Origin: Chitinophaga filiformis
Lineage (GTDB): Bacteria > Bacteroidota > Bacteroidia > Chitinophagales > Chitinophagaceae
DNA length: 64,000 nucleotides
NCBI RefSeq assembly: GCF_023100805.1
Contig: NZ_CP095855.1
Span: 992,001 to 1,056,000 of the forward strand
Reading direction: 5' to 3'
The translations under genes were made by a program, and so were the position numbers. The notes under the pieces were generated by a model that worked only from the letters and a program-made list of their open reading frames with translations, was not told where the DNA came from and made no database searches. How positions within the stretch are numbered: the stretch's first letter is position 1; every line of letters begins with the position of its first letter. Shown one piece after another: positions 17,609-26,398 of the stretch.

Positions 17609-18043
17609 ATGGTCAGATTAACAGCTATGCTCCTTGTACTGCTTGCCAATACCTGTAACCAGCAAAAGGCGGTGAAACAACAGATTGGCAGTATCCAGGA
17701 TAAAAGATGGAGCCTCGTCAACATGAACGGGACTATCCAGGAAAAATCACCGATATGGCTGGAGTTTGATACAGCTGCACATCGCTTCAGTGGTAACGGA
17801 GGCTGTAATAAAGTAGCCGGTGAATATCAGCTGGATGGCAACGAGATCACTTTCGGAAAAGTAATAAGCACACGTATGGCTTGTATTGATGCACAGGCCA
17901 ATGAAAGGGAAAGCGCTTTCCTGCGTATGCTTAGTGACAGGACTTACACGATTAAGTTTGAAGAGCGGCAATTGCAGTTCCGCGACAGCGGAAGGATTGC
18001 CATGTTGTTTGATGGATTTAAAAAAGCAGCAGTTACAAAATAA
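17609..18043 (+). CDS. META-domain (HslJ-like) lipoprotein
   Basis: 144 residues from ATG 17609, with a lipoprotein-type N-terminus ending in LLANTC. The rest is one META domain: WSLVNMNG, FSGNGGCNKVAGEY, ACIDAQANERESAFL and a closing strand. The family is linked to heat-shock and novobiocin resistance proteins; its molecular function is unclear. It is the third gene of a likely alkB / SIR2 / META unit ending at the terminator at 18060. Confidence 0.88.
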   Translation: MVRLTAMLLVLLANTCNQQKAVKQQIGSIQDKRWSLVNMNGTIQEKSPIWLEFDTAAHRFSGNGGCNKVAGEYQLDGNEITFGKVISTRMACIDAQANERESAFLRMLSDRTYTIKFEERQLQFRDSGRIAMLFDGFKKAAVTK

Positions 18044-18059
18044 TAATGCATAAAAGTAA

Positions 18060-18113
18060 ATGCGGCGCATACCGGAACGGGCGATTGCTTTTCCGTATAT
18101 GCGCCGCATTTTT
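18060..18113. terminator. Bidirectional terminator between convergent genes
   Basis: 12-bp stem ATGCGGCGCATA / TATGCGCCGCAT (18060-18071, 18098-18109), with a T-run on the plus strand. It serves the META gene and possibly the TIG gene opposite. Confidence 0.88.
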
Positions 18114-18116
18114 CTA

Positions 18117-18473
18117 TTATCTACCGGCCAGCATAACGATCTGATTGTCCACAAGAACAGTGTCAGATACTTCATTACCCACCTTTACGGTTACAGCTAT
18201 CTTAGCTGATTTCCGTGCGGGAATGCATACTACCAACTCGTTGTCAGATGCACTGATGATTGACGCTTCGACGTCATCTACTATTACTTTATTGTCAGTT
18301 GTAACATTGCTGAAACCTTTTCCTTTAATGGTCAATACTATCTCAGTAGTACCTGCGGGAAGAGTATCCTGTATACGCAAGGATGTCTTTTCAGCAGAAG
18401 GATTTACATGACAACTGTACAGACAGCACATCATCATGGCCGCTATGGCCACACTCATTTTCCTGTAAAGCAT
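18117..18473 (-). CDS. Small lipoprotein with one IPT/TIG domain
   Basis: 118 residues from ATG 18473. The signal ends in CCLYSC. The remaining ~95 residues match an IPT/TIG immunoglobulin-like repeat (IKGKGFSN, then VIVDDVEASIISASDNELVVCIP). Such domains in Bacteroidota are carbohydrate- or surface-associated modules; a single isolated domain suggests an accessory surface lipoprotein. A good promoter (TTG-N19-TATCTTTG) lies ~95 nt upstream. Confidence 0.85.
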   Translation of the reverse strand: MLYRKMSVAIAAMMMCCLYSCHVNPSAEKTSLRIQDTLPAGTTEIVLTIKGKGFSNVTTDNKVIVDDVEASIISASDNELVVCIPARKSAKIAVTVKVGNEVSDTVLVDNQIVMLAGR

Positions 18474-18567
18474 AAAATTATTCTTTTTGGGGTTCAGGGT
18501 TTAAAAAAACAGCGCCTGTAGTGTATGGAGCTAACCGCGACTGTTGGTATTTCAAATAAATCGGACG

Positions 18568-18598
18568 CAAAGATAAGGAGTACTCATGGAATAACAAT
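18568..18598 (-). promoter_or_regulatory. Promoter of the TIG lipoprotein gene
   Basis: On the minus strand, ATTG (18598-18595), a 19-nt spacer, then TATCTTTG (18575-18568). This fits the Bacteroidota housekeeping promoter and predicts a leader of about 90 nt. Confidence 0.7.
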
Positions 18599-18830
18599 GC
18601 GTATTAATACCTGAAAATAAAAATTGAGTATTGGTACTGAATGAAAAATTGAGCAGAAGCGTGTTGTAAAAGCCGTCCACCGTATTATGGCGAAGTAGCA
18701 CGAAGACCACTGATGTATAGATACAATGGCAGAATTGAGAACGGCAATCAATAAAAAAAGGGTAACTGAAAAGTAAAATCAGACATTGAGAATCGCCTGG
18801 ACGACTAGCTGTTCTATCAGGTGCTCAAAT
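18599..18830. other. Gene-free spacer
   Basis: About 230 bp between the TIG promoter and the DPP7 terminator. It holds no supportable gene. A 16-codon frame at 18726 is too short and lacks any recognisable match. Confidence 0.5.
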
Positions 18831-18872
18831 AAAAGAGGGTGTATCAGAAAGTATGATACACCCTCTTTTTTA
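18831..18872 (-). terminator. Terminator of the S46 peptidase gene
   Basis: Stem AAAAGAGGGTGTATCA / TGATACACCCTCTTTTT (18831-18846, 18854-18870), with T-rich sequence on both exits. It lies 14 bp past the stop codon at 18886. Confidence 0.9.
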
Positions 18873-18885
18873 CCTGGTGAATGTA

Positions 18886-21042
18886 TTATTTAATCAGCTT
18901 CAGCTCATTGATGATGTTGCTTGCGCCGCCCAGTTTATCAACGCACCATAGTACGTAGCGTATATCCACACAGATAGTGCGGTTGTATACGGCATCAAAC
19001 TGGATCTTGTGGCTCAGCGCCTCATAGTTACCGTCAAAGGCAAGACCTATCAGTTCTCCGTTTGCGTTCAGCACAGGAGATCCGGAATTGCCACCGGTGA
19101 TGTCGTTGGTAGTGATAAAGCAGGTAACGATATCATTTTTCCGGAGGTCTTTATACTGGCCAAAATCCTTTTTGTTGTACAGGGACACATAATTTTCCGG
19201 CAGGTCAAATTCGTAGTCGCCCGGTACATATTTTTCCATTACACCTTTCATGGTACATACGTAGTCGTATGCTACCGCATCGCGGGGGGCATATGGCTTT
19301 ACCTGGCCGTAGGTTACACGCATGGAGAAGTTGGCGTCAGGATACCAGTTTTTAGTGGGTTCCATTTCCATTCTTCCTTTCAGGTAAGCGCGGCCCAGGT
19401 CATTATTTTTGGTAACGAACTGATTGTATAGCGGCAGGTATTTGGTAGTGAAATTCTTGATGAATGCGCTGGAATAAGCAAATGCGGGGTCTGTTTGCAG
19501 GGTTACTGCATCGGGATTGGCAATGAAGGCTTTCCAGCGGGCATCGTTGAGGATCATTGAGCCTGACATAAGTGCAGCAGCCCAGAGGCGGTAAGTATTG
19601 TCATCTTCCAGGCTACCGAATTTCGCTTTGATAGCATCATAAAACCCGATGGGATGTTGTGCCAGGGGAATATCGGTATAGAACAGGTGACAGGTAGCAG
19701 CCAGTATTTTCTGGTCGCTCATTTTATCTTCCTCTTCCAGGAAGGCAGCACGCGCTTTATCTGCAGCCATGATGCTTTGTTTGATCATGTCGGCCGAAGT
19801 ACCGGATTGTACCAGTGCTTTTTCTACCGCCATCAGGCTGCCTGCAAAAGCGGCCAGCGGAGAACCCATAATGCCTTCATTGATATATATACGGTGTTTG
19901 GCGTAGGGAGTCCATGCCTTGTAGGATGCAGCATAGTCAGCGAAGATATTGGCGTATTCATCCTTACCCTGCGCCCATTTTTCAAAGGCGGCCTCCTGTT
20001 TCTGTTTTTCTTCCAGCACCTTGTACTTCACCAGCTGTTTAGTTTCTCCGTCGAAGAATTTCCAGTAGTTAGCGATGCCGGCATATGAGGAGGCCAGTTT
20101 CAGCTTGATAGCCGGATCTTTCTTCATCTGTTCGAACATGTATTTCAGGCGAACATTACGCAGGCCCACTATAGAAGGATTTTCCACAGTTATTTTCAGC
20201 TTTACGCCTTCAGAGCTTTCGTAGCGGTTGGTACCACCCGGATAACCGAATATCATGGCGTAATCGTTCTCCTTAATGCCTTTAATGGATACCGGCAGGA
20301 AGTGTTTGGGCTTCAAAGGCACGTTGGCGGCAGCGTATTCAGCGGGTTTACCGTCCTTATCCGCATATACACGGAAGATGGAGAAGTCGCCGGTATGACG
20401 TGGCCATTCCCAGTTATCAGTATCGCCGCCGAACTTGCCAATGCTTTCCGGCGGAGCGCCCACCAGGCGGATATCCTTATAACGTTCATAGACAAAGAGC
20501 AGGTACTGGTTGCCTTTGAACATCGGTAATACTTTTGCTTCGTAATTAGTGCCGTTGATGGCCTGGCTTACGATGTCGGCAACGGTTTTCTGCTGTTGCT
20601 GCTGCCTGTCCTGACCACTCAGGCCTTTCAGGGCATCCTGTACCTGTTTGGTCACATCGTCCACCCTTACCAGGAACTGTACGGACAGTCCTTTAGCTGG
20701 GATCTCCTGCTGTTTGTCGAGCGCATAAAAACCGTTTTTAAGATAGTTGTGCTCTACTGAGCTGGCAGTAGCAATGGCATCATAGCCACAGTGGTGGTTG
20801 GTAAAGATCAACCCCTGGTTACTCACTATTTCTCCTGTACAGCCACCGCCGAAAATGATAATGGCGTCTTTCAGAGACGCTTTGTTAATACTGTACAATT
20901 GTTCTTTCGTCAGCTTAAGACCTTTCTTCACCATATCATTGTACACTTGCTGTCCCAATAAATAGGGCAGCCACATTCCTTCATCTGCTTTGGCGAATTG
21001 TGCCGCCAGCAGTAACAGAAGGATCAGGAGATTTTTCTTCAT
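18886..21042 (-). CDS. S46-family dipeptidyl peptidase, DPP7-like
   Basis: 718 residues with a signal peptide (MKKNLLILLLLLAAQFAKA). It is a periplasmic serine exopeptidase that releases dipeptides from peptide N-termini. The catalytic His is in TNHHCGYDA (~83-84), the Asp in the DNWEWPRHTGDF region, and Ser in GGNSGSP (~651). The residue 18 positions after the Ser is Gly (FDGN). From work on Porphyromonas enzymes, Gly here goes with broad hydrophobic P1 preference (DPP7) and Arg with Asp/Glu preference (DPP11), so DPP7 type is predicted. Single gene with its own terminator; TAGGTTTG at 21078-21071 is a candidate -7 box. Confidence 0.94.
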   Translation of the reverse strand: MKKNLLILLLLLAAQFAKADEGMWLPYLLGQQVYNDMVKKGLKLTKEQLYSINKASLKDAIIIFGGGCTGEIVSNQGLIFTNHHCGYDAIATASSVEHNYLKNGFYALDKQQEIPAKGLSVQFLVRVDDVTKQVQDALKGLSGQDRQQQQQKTVADIVSQAINGTNYEAKVLPMFKGNQYLLFVYERYKDIRLVGAPPESIGKFGGDTDNWEWPRHTGDFSIFRVYADKDGKPAEYAAANVPLKPKHFLPVSIKGIKENDYAMIFGYPGGTNRYESSEGVKLKITVENPSIVGLRNVRLKYMFEQMKKDPAIKLKLASSYAGIANYWKFFDGETKQLVKYKVLEEKQKQEAAFEKWAQGKDEYANIFADYAASYKAWTPYAKHRIYINEGIMGSPLAAFAGSLMAVEKALVQSGTSADMIKQSIMAADKARAAFLEEEDKMSDQKILAATCHLFYTDIPLAQHPIGFYDAIKAKFGSLEDDNTYRLWAAALMSGSMILNDARWKAFIANPDAVTLQTDPAFAYSSAFIKNFTTKYLPLYNQFVTKNNDLGRAYLKGRMEMEPTKNWYPDANFSMRVTYGQVKPYAPRDAVAYDYVCTMKGVMEKYVPGDYEFDLPENYVSLYNKKDFGQYKDLRKNDIVTCFITTNDITGGNSGSPVLNANGELIGLAFDGNYEALSHKIQFDAVYNRTICVDIRYVLWCVDKLGGASNIINELKLIK

Positions 21043-21070
21043 AATTGTTATCAGTTTTAAAAAGCAGGCT

Positions 21071-21078
21071 CAAACCTA
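21071..21078 (-). promoter_or_regulatory. Candidate -7 element for the S46 peptidase gene
   Basis: CAAACCTA on plus reads TAGGTTTG on minus, a TAnnTTTG match ~29 nt before the start. No -33 match at the usual spacing. Confidence 0.4.
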
Positions 21079-21212
21079 GGTATTTTTTTAATAAGCGCCA
21101 TACTGTCTGTGGTAAACGGCGAATGGCGTCCCGGGCCAAAACTGGAATGGCATTTGTAAAAAGGTGGTGATTGGCGGGTTGAAGCGCACAAAATCACTTT
21201 AAAAGCCTACTT

Positions 21213-21644
21213 ATGAAAAGAATACTGCTGCTGTTGACAGCACTGGCTTTCCTGGCATGCCGGGAAACCACCCGGACACAAGAGAAGAAGGAAGAGCTGA
21301 AGGAAGGTGTGGAAAAAATTGGACAGGATGTCAGGGAAACGGCGGAAAAGGCCGGGGAATATATGGAAGCTCAGCGCGATAGTTTACGGAACGGGCTTGA
21401 AGAGCGTAAACGTGAAATAGACGCGAAAATGGAAGCACTGAAGAAAGATGGCTCCGAAAAAAGTAAAAAGACCCAGGTCAAACTGGCGAAACTGAGAGAT
21501 CAGATAGACAGCAAACTTACCGAGTTAAAAAACGGCAGTGCTGCTGCCTGGGACAGTACCCGGGATGATATTGATACCCTGATGAAAAAAACGGACAAGG
21601 AGTGGAAGGAATTTAAAGCGGATTTTAAGGAATTATTCCGGTAG
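21213..21644 (+). CDS. Coiled-coil lipoprotein, function unknown
   Basis: 143 residues from ATG 21213, with lipoprotein signal MKRILLLLTALAFLAC. The mature part is almost entirely Lys/Glu-rich helix with heptad-like spacing (KEELKEGVEKIG, REIDAKMEALKK, AKLRDQIDSKL), like apolipoprotein/YtxH-style envelope coiled coils. It probably spans or spaces the envelope. It is followed 52 bp later by rnhB. No specific function can be given. Confidence 0.85.
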   Translation: MKRILLLLTALAFLACRETTRTQEKKEELKEGVEKIGQDVRETAEKAGEYMEAQRDSLRNGLEERKREIDAKMEALKKDGSEKSKKTQVKLAKLRDQIDSKLTELKNGSAAAWDSTRDDIDTLMKKTDKEWKEFKADFKELFR

Positions 21645-21696
21645 GGATAAGAAACGAAATTCGCTACCTTTACCGCAATAATCATACTAAAAAGCC

Positions 21697-22362
21697 TTGT
21701 TACGTTCTTATCACCAAAAAGATATCGCTTTTGAAGCCGGCTGTGACGAAGCCGGAAGAGGATGCCTGGCCGGTCCTGTGTTTGCGGCAGCGGTTATATT
21801 GCCGCCCAGATTCAGGAATAAGTTGCTGAATGATTCCAAGCAGCTGAAAGCGGCGGAGCGTGAGAAATTGCGTACTGTAGTGGAAAGAGAAGCGATTGCC
21901 TATGCGGTGGCCAGTGTGGATAATGTGGAGATTGACAGGATCAACATTCTCCAGGCCTCTTTCAGGGCCATGCATCTGGCGCTGGAACAACTGAAGCAGC
22001 AACCGGGTTATATATTGGTTGACGGGAATCGTTTTGTACCTTATGGAAATATTCCTCATGCCTGTATCATAAAAGGCGACGGCATATATGCCTCCATAGC
22101 AGCGGCCTCCATACTGGCGAAAACCTACAGGGATGAATACATGCAGCAATTGCATGAACAGTACCCGCATTTTGGATGGCTGGAGAATAAAGGATATCCT
22201 ACACAACAACATCGGGATGCTATCCGTGAACATGGCGATACGCCATTTCACAGGAAATCATTTAGATTGTTGCCCGACGAACAACTGGAATTGGATTTTG
22301 ATACTCCCGTACAGGAATATACGGTGGTAAAAGTGGTTTCACCTGGTGATATAGAAGATTAG
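21697..22362 (+). CDS. rnhB: Ribonuclease HII
   Basis: 221 residues. It cleaves RNA in RNA-DNA hybrids and starts removal of misincorporated ribonucleotides. Catalytic acidic residues: Asp-Glu in AGCDEAGRGCLAGP (residues ~15-20), Asp in YILVDGNR (~109) and Asp/Glu in AKTYRDEYM (~147). It starts with TTG at 21697 (MLRSYHQ), matching the N-terminal length of homologues, with a TACCTTTA box just upstream. It is 44 bp upstream of rpoN. Confidence 0.95.
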   Translation: MLRSYHQKDIAFEAGCDEAGRGCLAGPVFAAAVILPPRFRNKLLNDSKQLKAAEREKLRTVVEREAIAYAVASVDNVEIDRINILQASFRAMHLALEQLKQQPGYILVDGNRFVPYGNIPHACIIKGDGIYASIAAASILAKTYRDEYMQQLHEQYPHFGWLENKGYPTQQHRDAIREHGDTPFHRKSFRLLPDEQLELDFDTPVQEYTVVKVVSPGDIED

Positions 22363-22378
22363 AAAAACTATTGTTTAT

Positions 22379-22386
22379 TAATTTTG
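22379..22386 (+). promoter_or_regulatory. Candidate -7 element for rpoN
   Basis: TAATTTTG in the rnhB-rpoN gap, 20 nt before ATG 22407. It suggests rpoN has its own promoter besides read-through. Confidence 0.5.
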
Positions 22387-22406
22387 CCCTTGGATAGGAT
22401 TAGACT

Positions 22407-23903
22407 ATGTTAAAGCAGACACAACAGCAGAAGCTATTACAGAAATTGTCGCCTCAGCAGATTCAGCTGATGAAACTGCTGCAGGTTCCTACGGCTGTTC
22501 TTGAAGAACGAATCAAGGAAGAGCTGGAGGAAAACCCTGCCCTGGAATACGGGGAAGAGGCGCATGAAGACGAATTTAAAGACCCCCAGGAAGAATTTAA
22601 CAGTACGGATGCGGAAGATGGGGACGATGAGTTTGAACCCGATGGCAGCGAGAACGAATACGATAACATTGATATATCTGAGTATGTTAGTGAGGGGGAT
22701 GATGATATAGCAGACTATAAACTCAGGGATGATAACTATCCTGATCAGGATGAGAATAAAACGATCCCGGTAAGGGTGGAAACATCTTTTCATGAGCATC
22801 TTCTGAGCCAGCTGGGAATGCTGGAACTGGACGACAGGCAGAACAGCATTGCAGAACAGATCATCGGTAGTATTGACGATGACGGTTATCTGCGCCGGGA
22901 GGTGAGTGCGATCGTAGACGACCTTTCGTTTTCCCAGAATGTCGCGACAGATGAGGATGAGATCAGGGATCTTATCCGCAAGATCCAGGACTTCGACCCG
23001 CCGGGGGTGGCTGCCACTGACCTGAAGGAATGCCTGTTGCTGCAGTTAAAGCGTAAGCCGCAGGACGATCCGGGGGTGGTAGGTGCTTATCTGATCCTGG
23101 AGAATTACTTTGACGAATTTACCAAGAAGCACTACGAGAAGATCCAGAAGGGCCTGAATATGAGTGATGATGCCCTGAAAGAGGCCATCGGGCAGATCAT
23201 CAGGCTCACACCGAAACCGGGAGGTAACTTCGCTACACTGAATAAGGCAGAAAGTTATGTGGTGCCTGATTTCTTTATCCTGAACAACAATGGTAAGCTG
23301 GAGCTGACGCTGAACTCCAAGAATGCGCCCGACCTCCGCATCTCGGAAGGATACAGGGACATGCTGAAAGAATATGACCGGGGTGACAAGAAAGATAAGC
23401 GTCAGAAAGAAGCAGTCTTGTTCATTAAACAGAAGATTGACGCAGCCAAATGGTTTATTGACGCAATCAAGCAAAGGCAGCATACCCTGCTGTCAACAAT
23501 GGAATCCATCATGGCATACCAGCGGGAGTTCTTCCTGACAGGAGATGAGACGACCATGCGCCCGATGATCCTGAAAGACATTGCGGATATTACCCAGCTG
23601 GATATTTCTACCGTCAGCCGTGTGGCCAACAGTAAATATGTACAGACAGAGTTTGGTACTTTCAAGCTGAAATTTTTCTTCAGTGAATCACTTTCTACAG
23701 ATAGCGGGGAGGAAGTATCCACCCGTGAGGTGAAAAAGATATTGTCTGACCTGATAGAAGGGGAAAATAAACGTAAACCGCTAAGTGACGAAAACCTGAC
23801 CAAGATGCTGCAGGACAAAGGGTATAATATTGCCCGCCGTACAGTGGCCAAATACCGTGAGCAGCTGAATATTCCTGTAGCCAGGCTGAGGAAGGAACTT
23901 TAA
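22407..23903 (+). CDS. rpoN: RNA polymerase sigma-54 factor
   Basis: 498 residues. Region I is Gln/Leu-rich (QQQKLLQKLSPQQIQLMKLLQ) and contacts core polymerase and enhancer-binding activators. It is followed by an unusually acidic region II (residues ~45-115, many Asp/Glu) and the core-binding domain. The C-terminal helix-turn-helix and RpoN box (ARRTVAKYRE, ~476-485) read the -24 element. Complete, with no missing part. PAP2 gene 43 bp downstream is likely co-transcribed. Confidence 0.98.
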   Translation: MLKQTQQQKLLQKLSPQQIQLMKLLQVPTAVLEERIKEELEENPALEYGEEAHEDEFKDPQEEFNSTDAEDGDDEFEPDGSENEYDNIDISEYVSEGDDDIADYKLRDDNYPDQDENKTIPVRVETSFHEHLLSQLGMLELDDRQNSIAEQIIGSIDDDGYLRREVSAIVDDLSFSQNVATDEDEIRDLIRKIQDFDPPGVAATDLKECLLLQLKRKPQDDPGVVGAYLILENYFDEFTKKHYEKIQKGLNMSDDALKEAIGQIIRLTPKPGGNFATLNKAESYVVPDFFILNNNGKLELTLNSKNAPDLRISEGYRDMLKEYDRGDKKDKRQKEAVLFIKQKIDAAKWFIDAIKQRQHTLLSTMESIMAYQREFFLTGDETTMRPMILKDIADITQLDISTVSRVANSKYVQTEFGTFKLKFFFSESLSTDSGEEVSTREVKKILSDLIEGENKRKPLSDENLTKMLQDKGYNIARRTVAKYREQLNIPVARLRKEL

Positions 23904-23946
23904 TGACCTGGCGGCCGTCCTGCCTTAAAAGGGGCGGAAATTGTGA

Positions 23947-24639
23947 ATGGAACAAGTAATCATACCCACAACGGATAATTCCCGGCAGGAGAAGCCGGTA
24001 TTTTCACCTGTATTGCAGAAGGTAGCTGAAGTGATCTCTTACCTGTCGCATCCTCTATTTCTGCCTTTACTGGTAACGGTACTGTTGGTCAATGCCATGC
24101 CTGCATATTTTGTGGTGTTCAAACAGGATAGTATCCGGTATGCTTTCGATCTGCTGTACATCAGGGTAGCATTCACTACATTGTTCCTGCCGCTGTTTGT
24201 GGTGGCGCTTTGTAAAGCACTGGGTTTTGTAACGTCTTTCCAGCTGCGGTCACAGAAGGACCGTATCATTCCTTATATAGCCTGCACTATATTTTACTTC
24301 TGGACCTATTTCGCCTTTAAGCGTCAGGGCGTAGCGCCTCCTTTTTTCAATGCATTCTTCCTGGGTGTTTTCATTGCCATCGTGATCGGTATGGTGGCCA
24401 ATACCTACGTGAAGATCAGTATGCATACGATAGGATGGGGAGGCGTGATCGGATTCCTGCTGATGCTGATGACCGGGTTGAATATGAATATCAGCCTTGC
24501 GCTGATGATCGCTTTCCTGATCTCGGGAATTGTGGCTACAGCCCGGCTTATACTGGGGGCACATACCCCTGCGGAAATCTATACCGGTTTTATACTGGGT
24601 ATCCTCTCACAGCTGATAGCATATGGCATAGCGGGGTAA
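23947..24639 (+). CDS. PAP2-related integral membrane protein
   Basis: 230 residues with about six transmembrane helices. The end resembles PAP2 phosphatase motifs: SMHTIG in place of the SGH motif and ARLILGAHTPAEIYTGF in place of SRxxxxxHxxxD. The final Asp and the SGH glycine are not conserved, and no KxxxxxxRP motif is evident. It may be a non-canonical lipid phosphatase or a non-catalytic relative. It follows rpoN at 43 bp. Confidence 0.75.
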   Translation: MEQVIIPTTDNSRQEKPVFSPVLQKVAEVISYLSHPLFLPLLVTVLLVNAMPAYFVVFKQDSIRYAFDLLYIRVAFTTLFLPLFVVALCKALGFVTSFQLRSQKDRIIPYIACTIFYFWTYFAFKRQGVAPPFFNAFFLGVFIAIVIGMVANTYVKISMHTIGWGGVIGFLLMLMTGLNMNISLALMIAFLISGIVATARLILGAHTPAEIYTGFILGILSQLIAYGIAG

Positions 24640-24856
24640 AAACAGTTTTAAAAAACTTTTTTTGACTACGCACATCCAGTGCGTAAAGCCTGCTCATCTT
24701 TGTAGTGTTATTTGAACATTGACATATGCTTCTGTTGTGCGTTAGCCCTTTAAACTTATAATAACAGCATAACAATAAATGTGAAAGGTTGATTCTGTTT
24801 ACTACAACATTTAGTATTTATGGCCAAAATGCTAAAAATTTTAGGATAATAGAAAA

Positions 24857-24888
24857 TTAGATCATAACTTAGCACACCATTAAATTTG
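24857..24888 (+). promoter_or_regulatory. Candidate promoter of recA
   Basis: TTAG (24857-24860), 20-nt spacer, then TAAATTTG (24881-24888), 18 nt before ATG 24907. The -33 has 3 of 4 matches to TTTG. No SOS operator is recognised. Confidence 0.5.
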
Positions 24889-24906
24889 TAAAAAACACTT
24901 ACTAAT

Positions 24907-25917
24907 ATGTCTACAGCCAATACTGACAAACTCAAGGCGCTGCGCCTTACAATGGACAAGATCGAGAAGGATTTCGGTAAGGGATCCGTGATGATGATGG
25001 GGGAGAAAGGCACAGAGCCGATGGAGGTGATATCAACAGGCTCTCTGGGTCTGGATATCGCGCTCGGTATCGGAGGTTTCCCCAAAGGCAGGATCATTGA
25101 GATATATGGACCAGAGTCTTCCGGTAAGACAACGGTAGCTATTCATACAATTGCAGAAGCCCAGAAAAAGGGTGGTATCTGCGCTATCATAGATGCGGAG
25201 CATGCGTTTGACAGCTCTTATGCCCAGAGACTGGGTGTAGATGTGGACGCACTGCTGATCTCTCAGCCTGATCATGGTGAGCAGGCCCTGGAAATTGCAG
25301 ACCGTCTGATCCTCTCCGGAGCCGTAGACGTGGTTGTGATCGACTCCGTTGCAGCACTGGTACCAAAAGGTGAGCTGGAAGGAGAGATGGGTGAGAGCAA
25401 AATGGGTTTACAGGCACGTTTGATGTCTCAGGCACTGCGTAAACTGACCGCTACAATTTCGAAAACAAATTGCTGCTGCATATTTATTAACCAGCTGCGT
25501 GAAAAGATAGGAGTGATGTTTGGTAATCCGGAAACTACAACCGGTGGTAACGCGCTCAAATTCTACGCTTCTGTGCGTTTGGACATTCGTCGTATGACCC
25601 AGATCAAAGATGGTGATGAAGCTGTGGGTAACCGCGTAAAAGTAAAAGTAGTAAAGAACAAAGTTGCACCTCCCTTCCGCCAGGCTGAATTCGATATCAT
25701 CTTTGGACAAGGTATTTCCAAGATGGGTGAAATTATCGATATGGGTGTTGAATACGGCGTCATCCAGAAAAGCGGCAGCTGGTTCAGTTATGAAACCAAC
25801 AAGCTGGGCCAGGGCCGCGATGCCGTAAAGCAATTGCTGCTTGATAACCCTGAAGTGGCAGCAGAAATTGAAGGCAAGATCAAGGCGAAGCTGGCAGAGC
25901 AACAAGCGCAGGCTTAA
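24907..25917 (+). CDS. recA: Recombinase RecA
   Basis: 336 residues, of normal length. It is the DNA strand-exchange and SOS coprotease ATPase. Walker A is GPESSGKTT (~66-74). The Walker B region is [14 protein letters not shown]1 is [21 protein letters not shown] and L2 is [35 protein letters not shown] (partly quoted: [19 protein letters not shown]). Short C-terminal tail AEQQAQA. Monocistronic by position. A long structured region follows before the next terminator. Confidence 0.99.
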   Translation: MSTANTDKLKALRLTMDKIEKDFGKGSVMMMGEKGTEPMEVISTGSLGLDIALGIGGFPKGRIIEIYGPESSGKTTVAIHTIAEAQKKGGICAIIDAEHAFDSSYAQRLGVDVDALLISQPDHGEQALEIADRLILSGAVDVVVIDSVAALVPKGELEGEMGESKMGLQARLMSQALRKLTATISKTNCCCIFINQLREKIGVMFGNPETTTGGNALKFYASVRLDIRRMTQIKDGDEAVGNRVKVKVVKNKVAPPFRQAEFDIIFGQGISKMGEIIDMGVEYGVIQKSGSWFSYETNKLGQGRDAVKQLLLDNPEVAAEIEGKIKAKLAEQQAQA

Positions 25918-25929
25918 TAAAGATTACTG

Positions 25930-26002
25930 TTTCAAAGGCACCGGATGAATGAGTAGCGATGCGTTAATGGTATCGCCTGGTGAAGTGTTGTCGCCTTTGA
26001 AA
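25930..26002 (+). ncRNA. Nested hairpin directly after recA (candidate 3'UTR element)
   Basis: A 10-bp perfect outer stem TTTCAAAGGC / GCCTTTGAAA (25930-25939, 25993-26002) encloses an inner stem GCGAT / ATCGC (25956-25960, 25972-25976). No T-run follows, so it does not look like a terminator. It begins 13 nt after the recA stop. Confidence 0.4.
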
Positions 26003-26161
26003 GCATGGCTTAGTGAGTAATGTTGTTGAGATAGACGTAAGCATGAAGATCAGGAATGCTGCGATATTGAACGCTGAAGATTTAATAGTGGTATTACTGA
26101 GTATACGAAAGCTTATGAGCAGCGGTTTGAGGGGCATAGACTTAAGTGGGTTGACACTATG

Positions 26162-26281
26162 GTGTTAAACACTAACCGGTAGTGCCGTTTTCAACAAGTG
26201 AGGCTTGACATGCAAAAGCTTAACGGTATACTACAATGTTAAACATTAAAGAGCAGTAGCGCTTTCAACAAGCACTGGCTT
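26162..26281 (+). repeat. Two imperfect ~75-nt direct repeats in the recA downstream region
   Basis: Copy 1 (26162-26206) and copy 2 (26236-26281) share gTGTTAAACAyTAA, AGTrsCG, TTTCAACAAG and GGCTT in the same order, at a period of ~74 nt; similarity extends upstream (CTTAA). The 480-nt gap is non-coding in all frames that I can read. Confidence 0.5.
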
Positions 26282-26362
26282 TGATAAGCATTAGCACTGC
26301 AGCCTTAAAAAAGAGTTGTTTTAGTTTTAGATATAAGCATTGGGTTAGTTAGTATTAACGTA

Positions 26363-26398
26363 AATCCCTGCCTTCTCCTGGGCGGGGATTATTTTTTT
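26363..26398 (+). terminator. Terminator closing the recA downstream region
   Basis: Stem AATCCCTGCC / GGCGGGGATT (26363-26372, 26381-26390), then ATTTTTTT on the plus strand. It is ~445 nt after the recA stop and overlaps the stop codon of the convergent glycosylase gene. Confidence 0.85.

Noticed and set aside
18726-18776. 16-codon frame, considered as a transposase remnant
   Set aside because: Too short, with no family match and no second end. The nearby hairpin at 18831 is a normal terminator, although its GAGGGTGTATCA arm looks superficially like an IS end.
24641-24683. Terminator and ACGCAC/GTGCGT hairpin after the PAP2 gene
   Set aside because: Stems are short and A/T-only or six bp long; not enough to call a terminator or operator.
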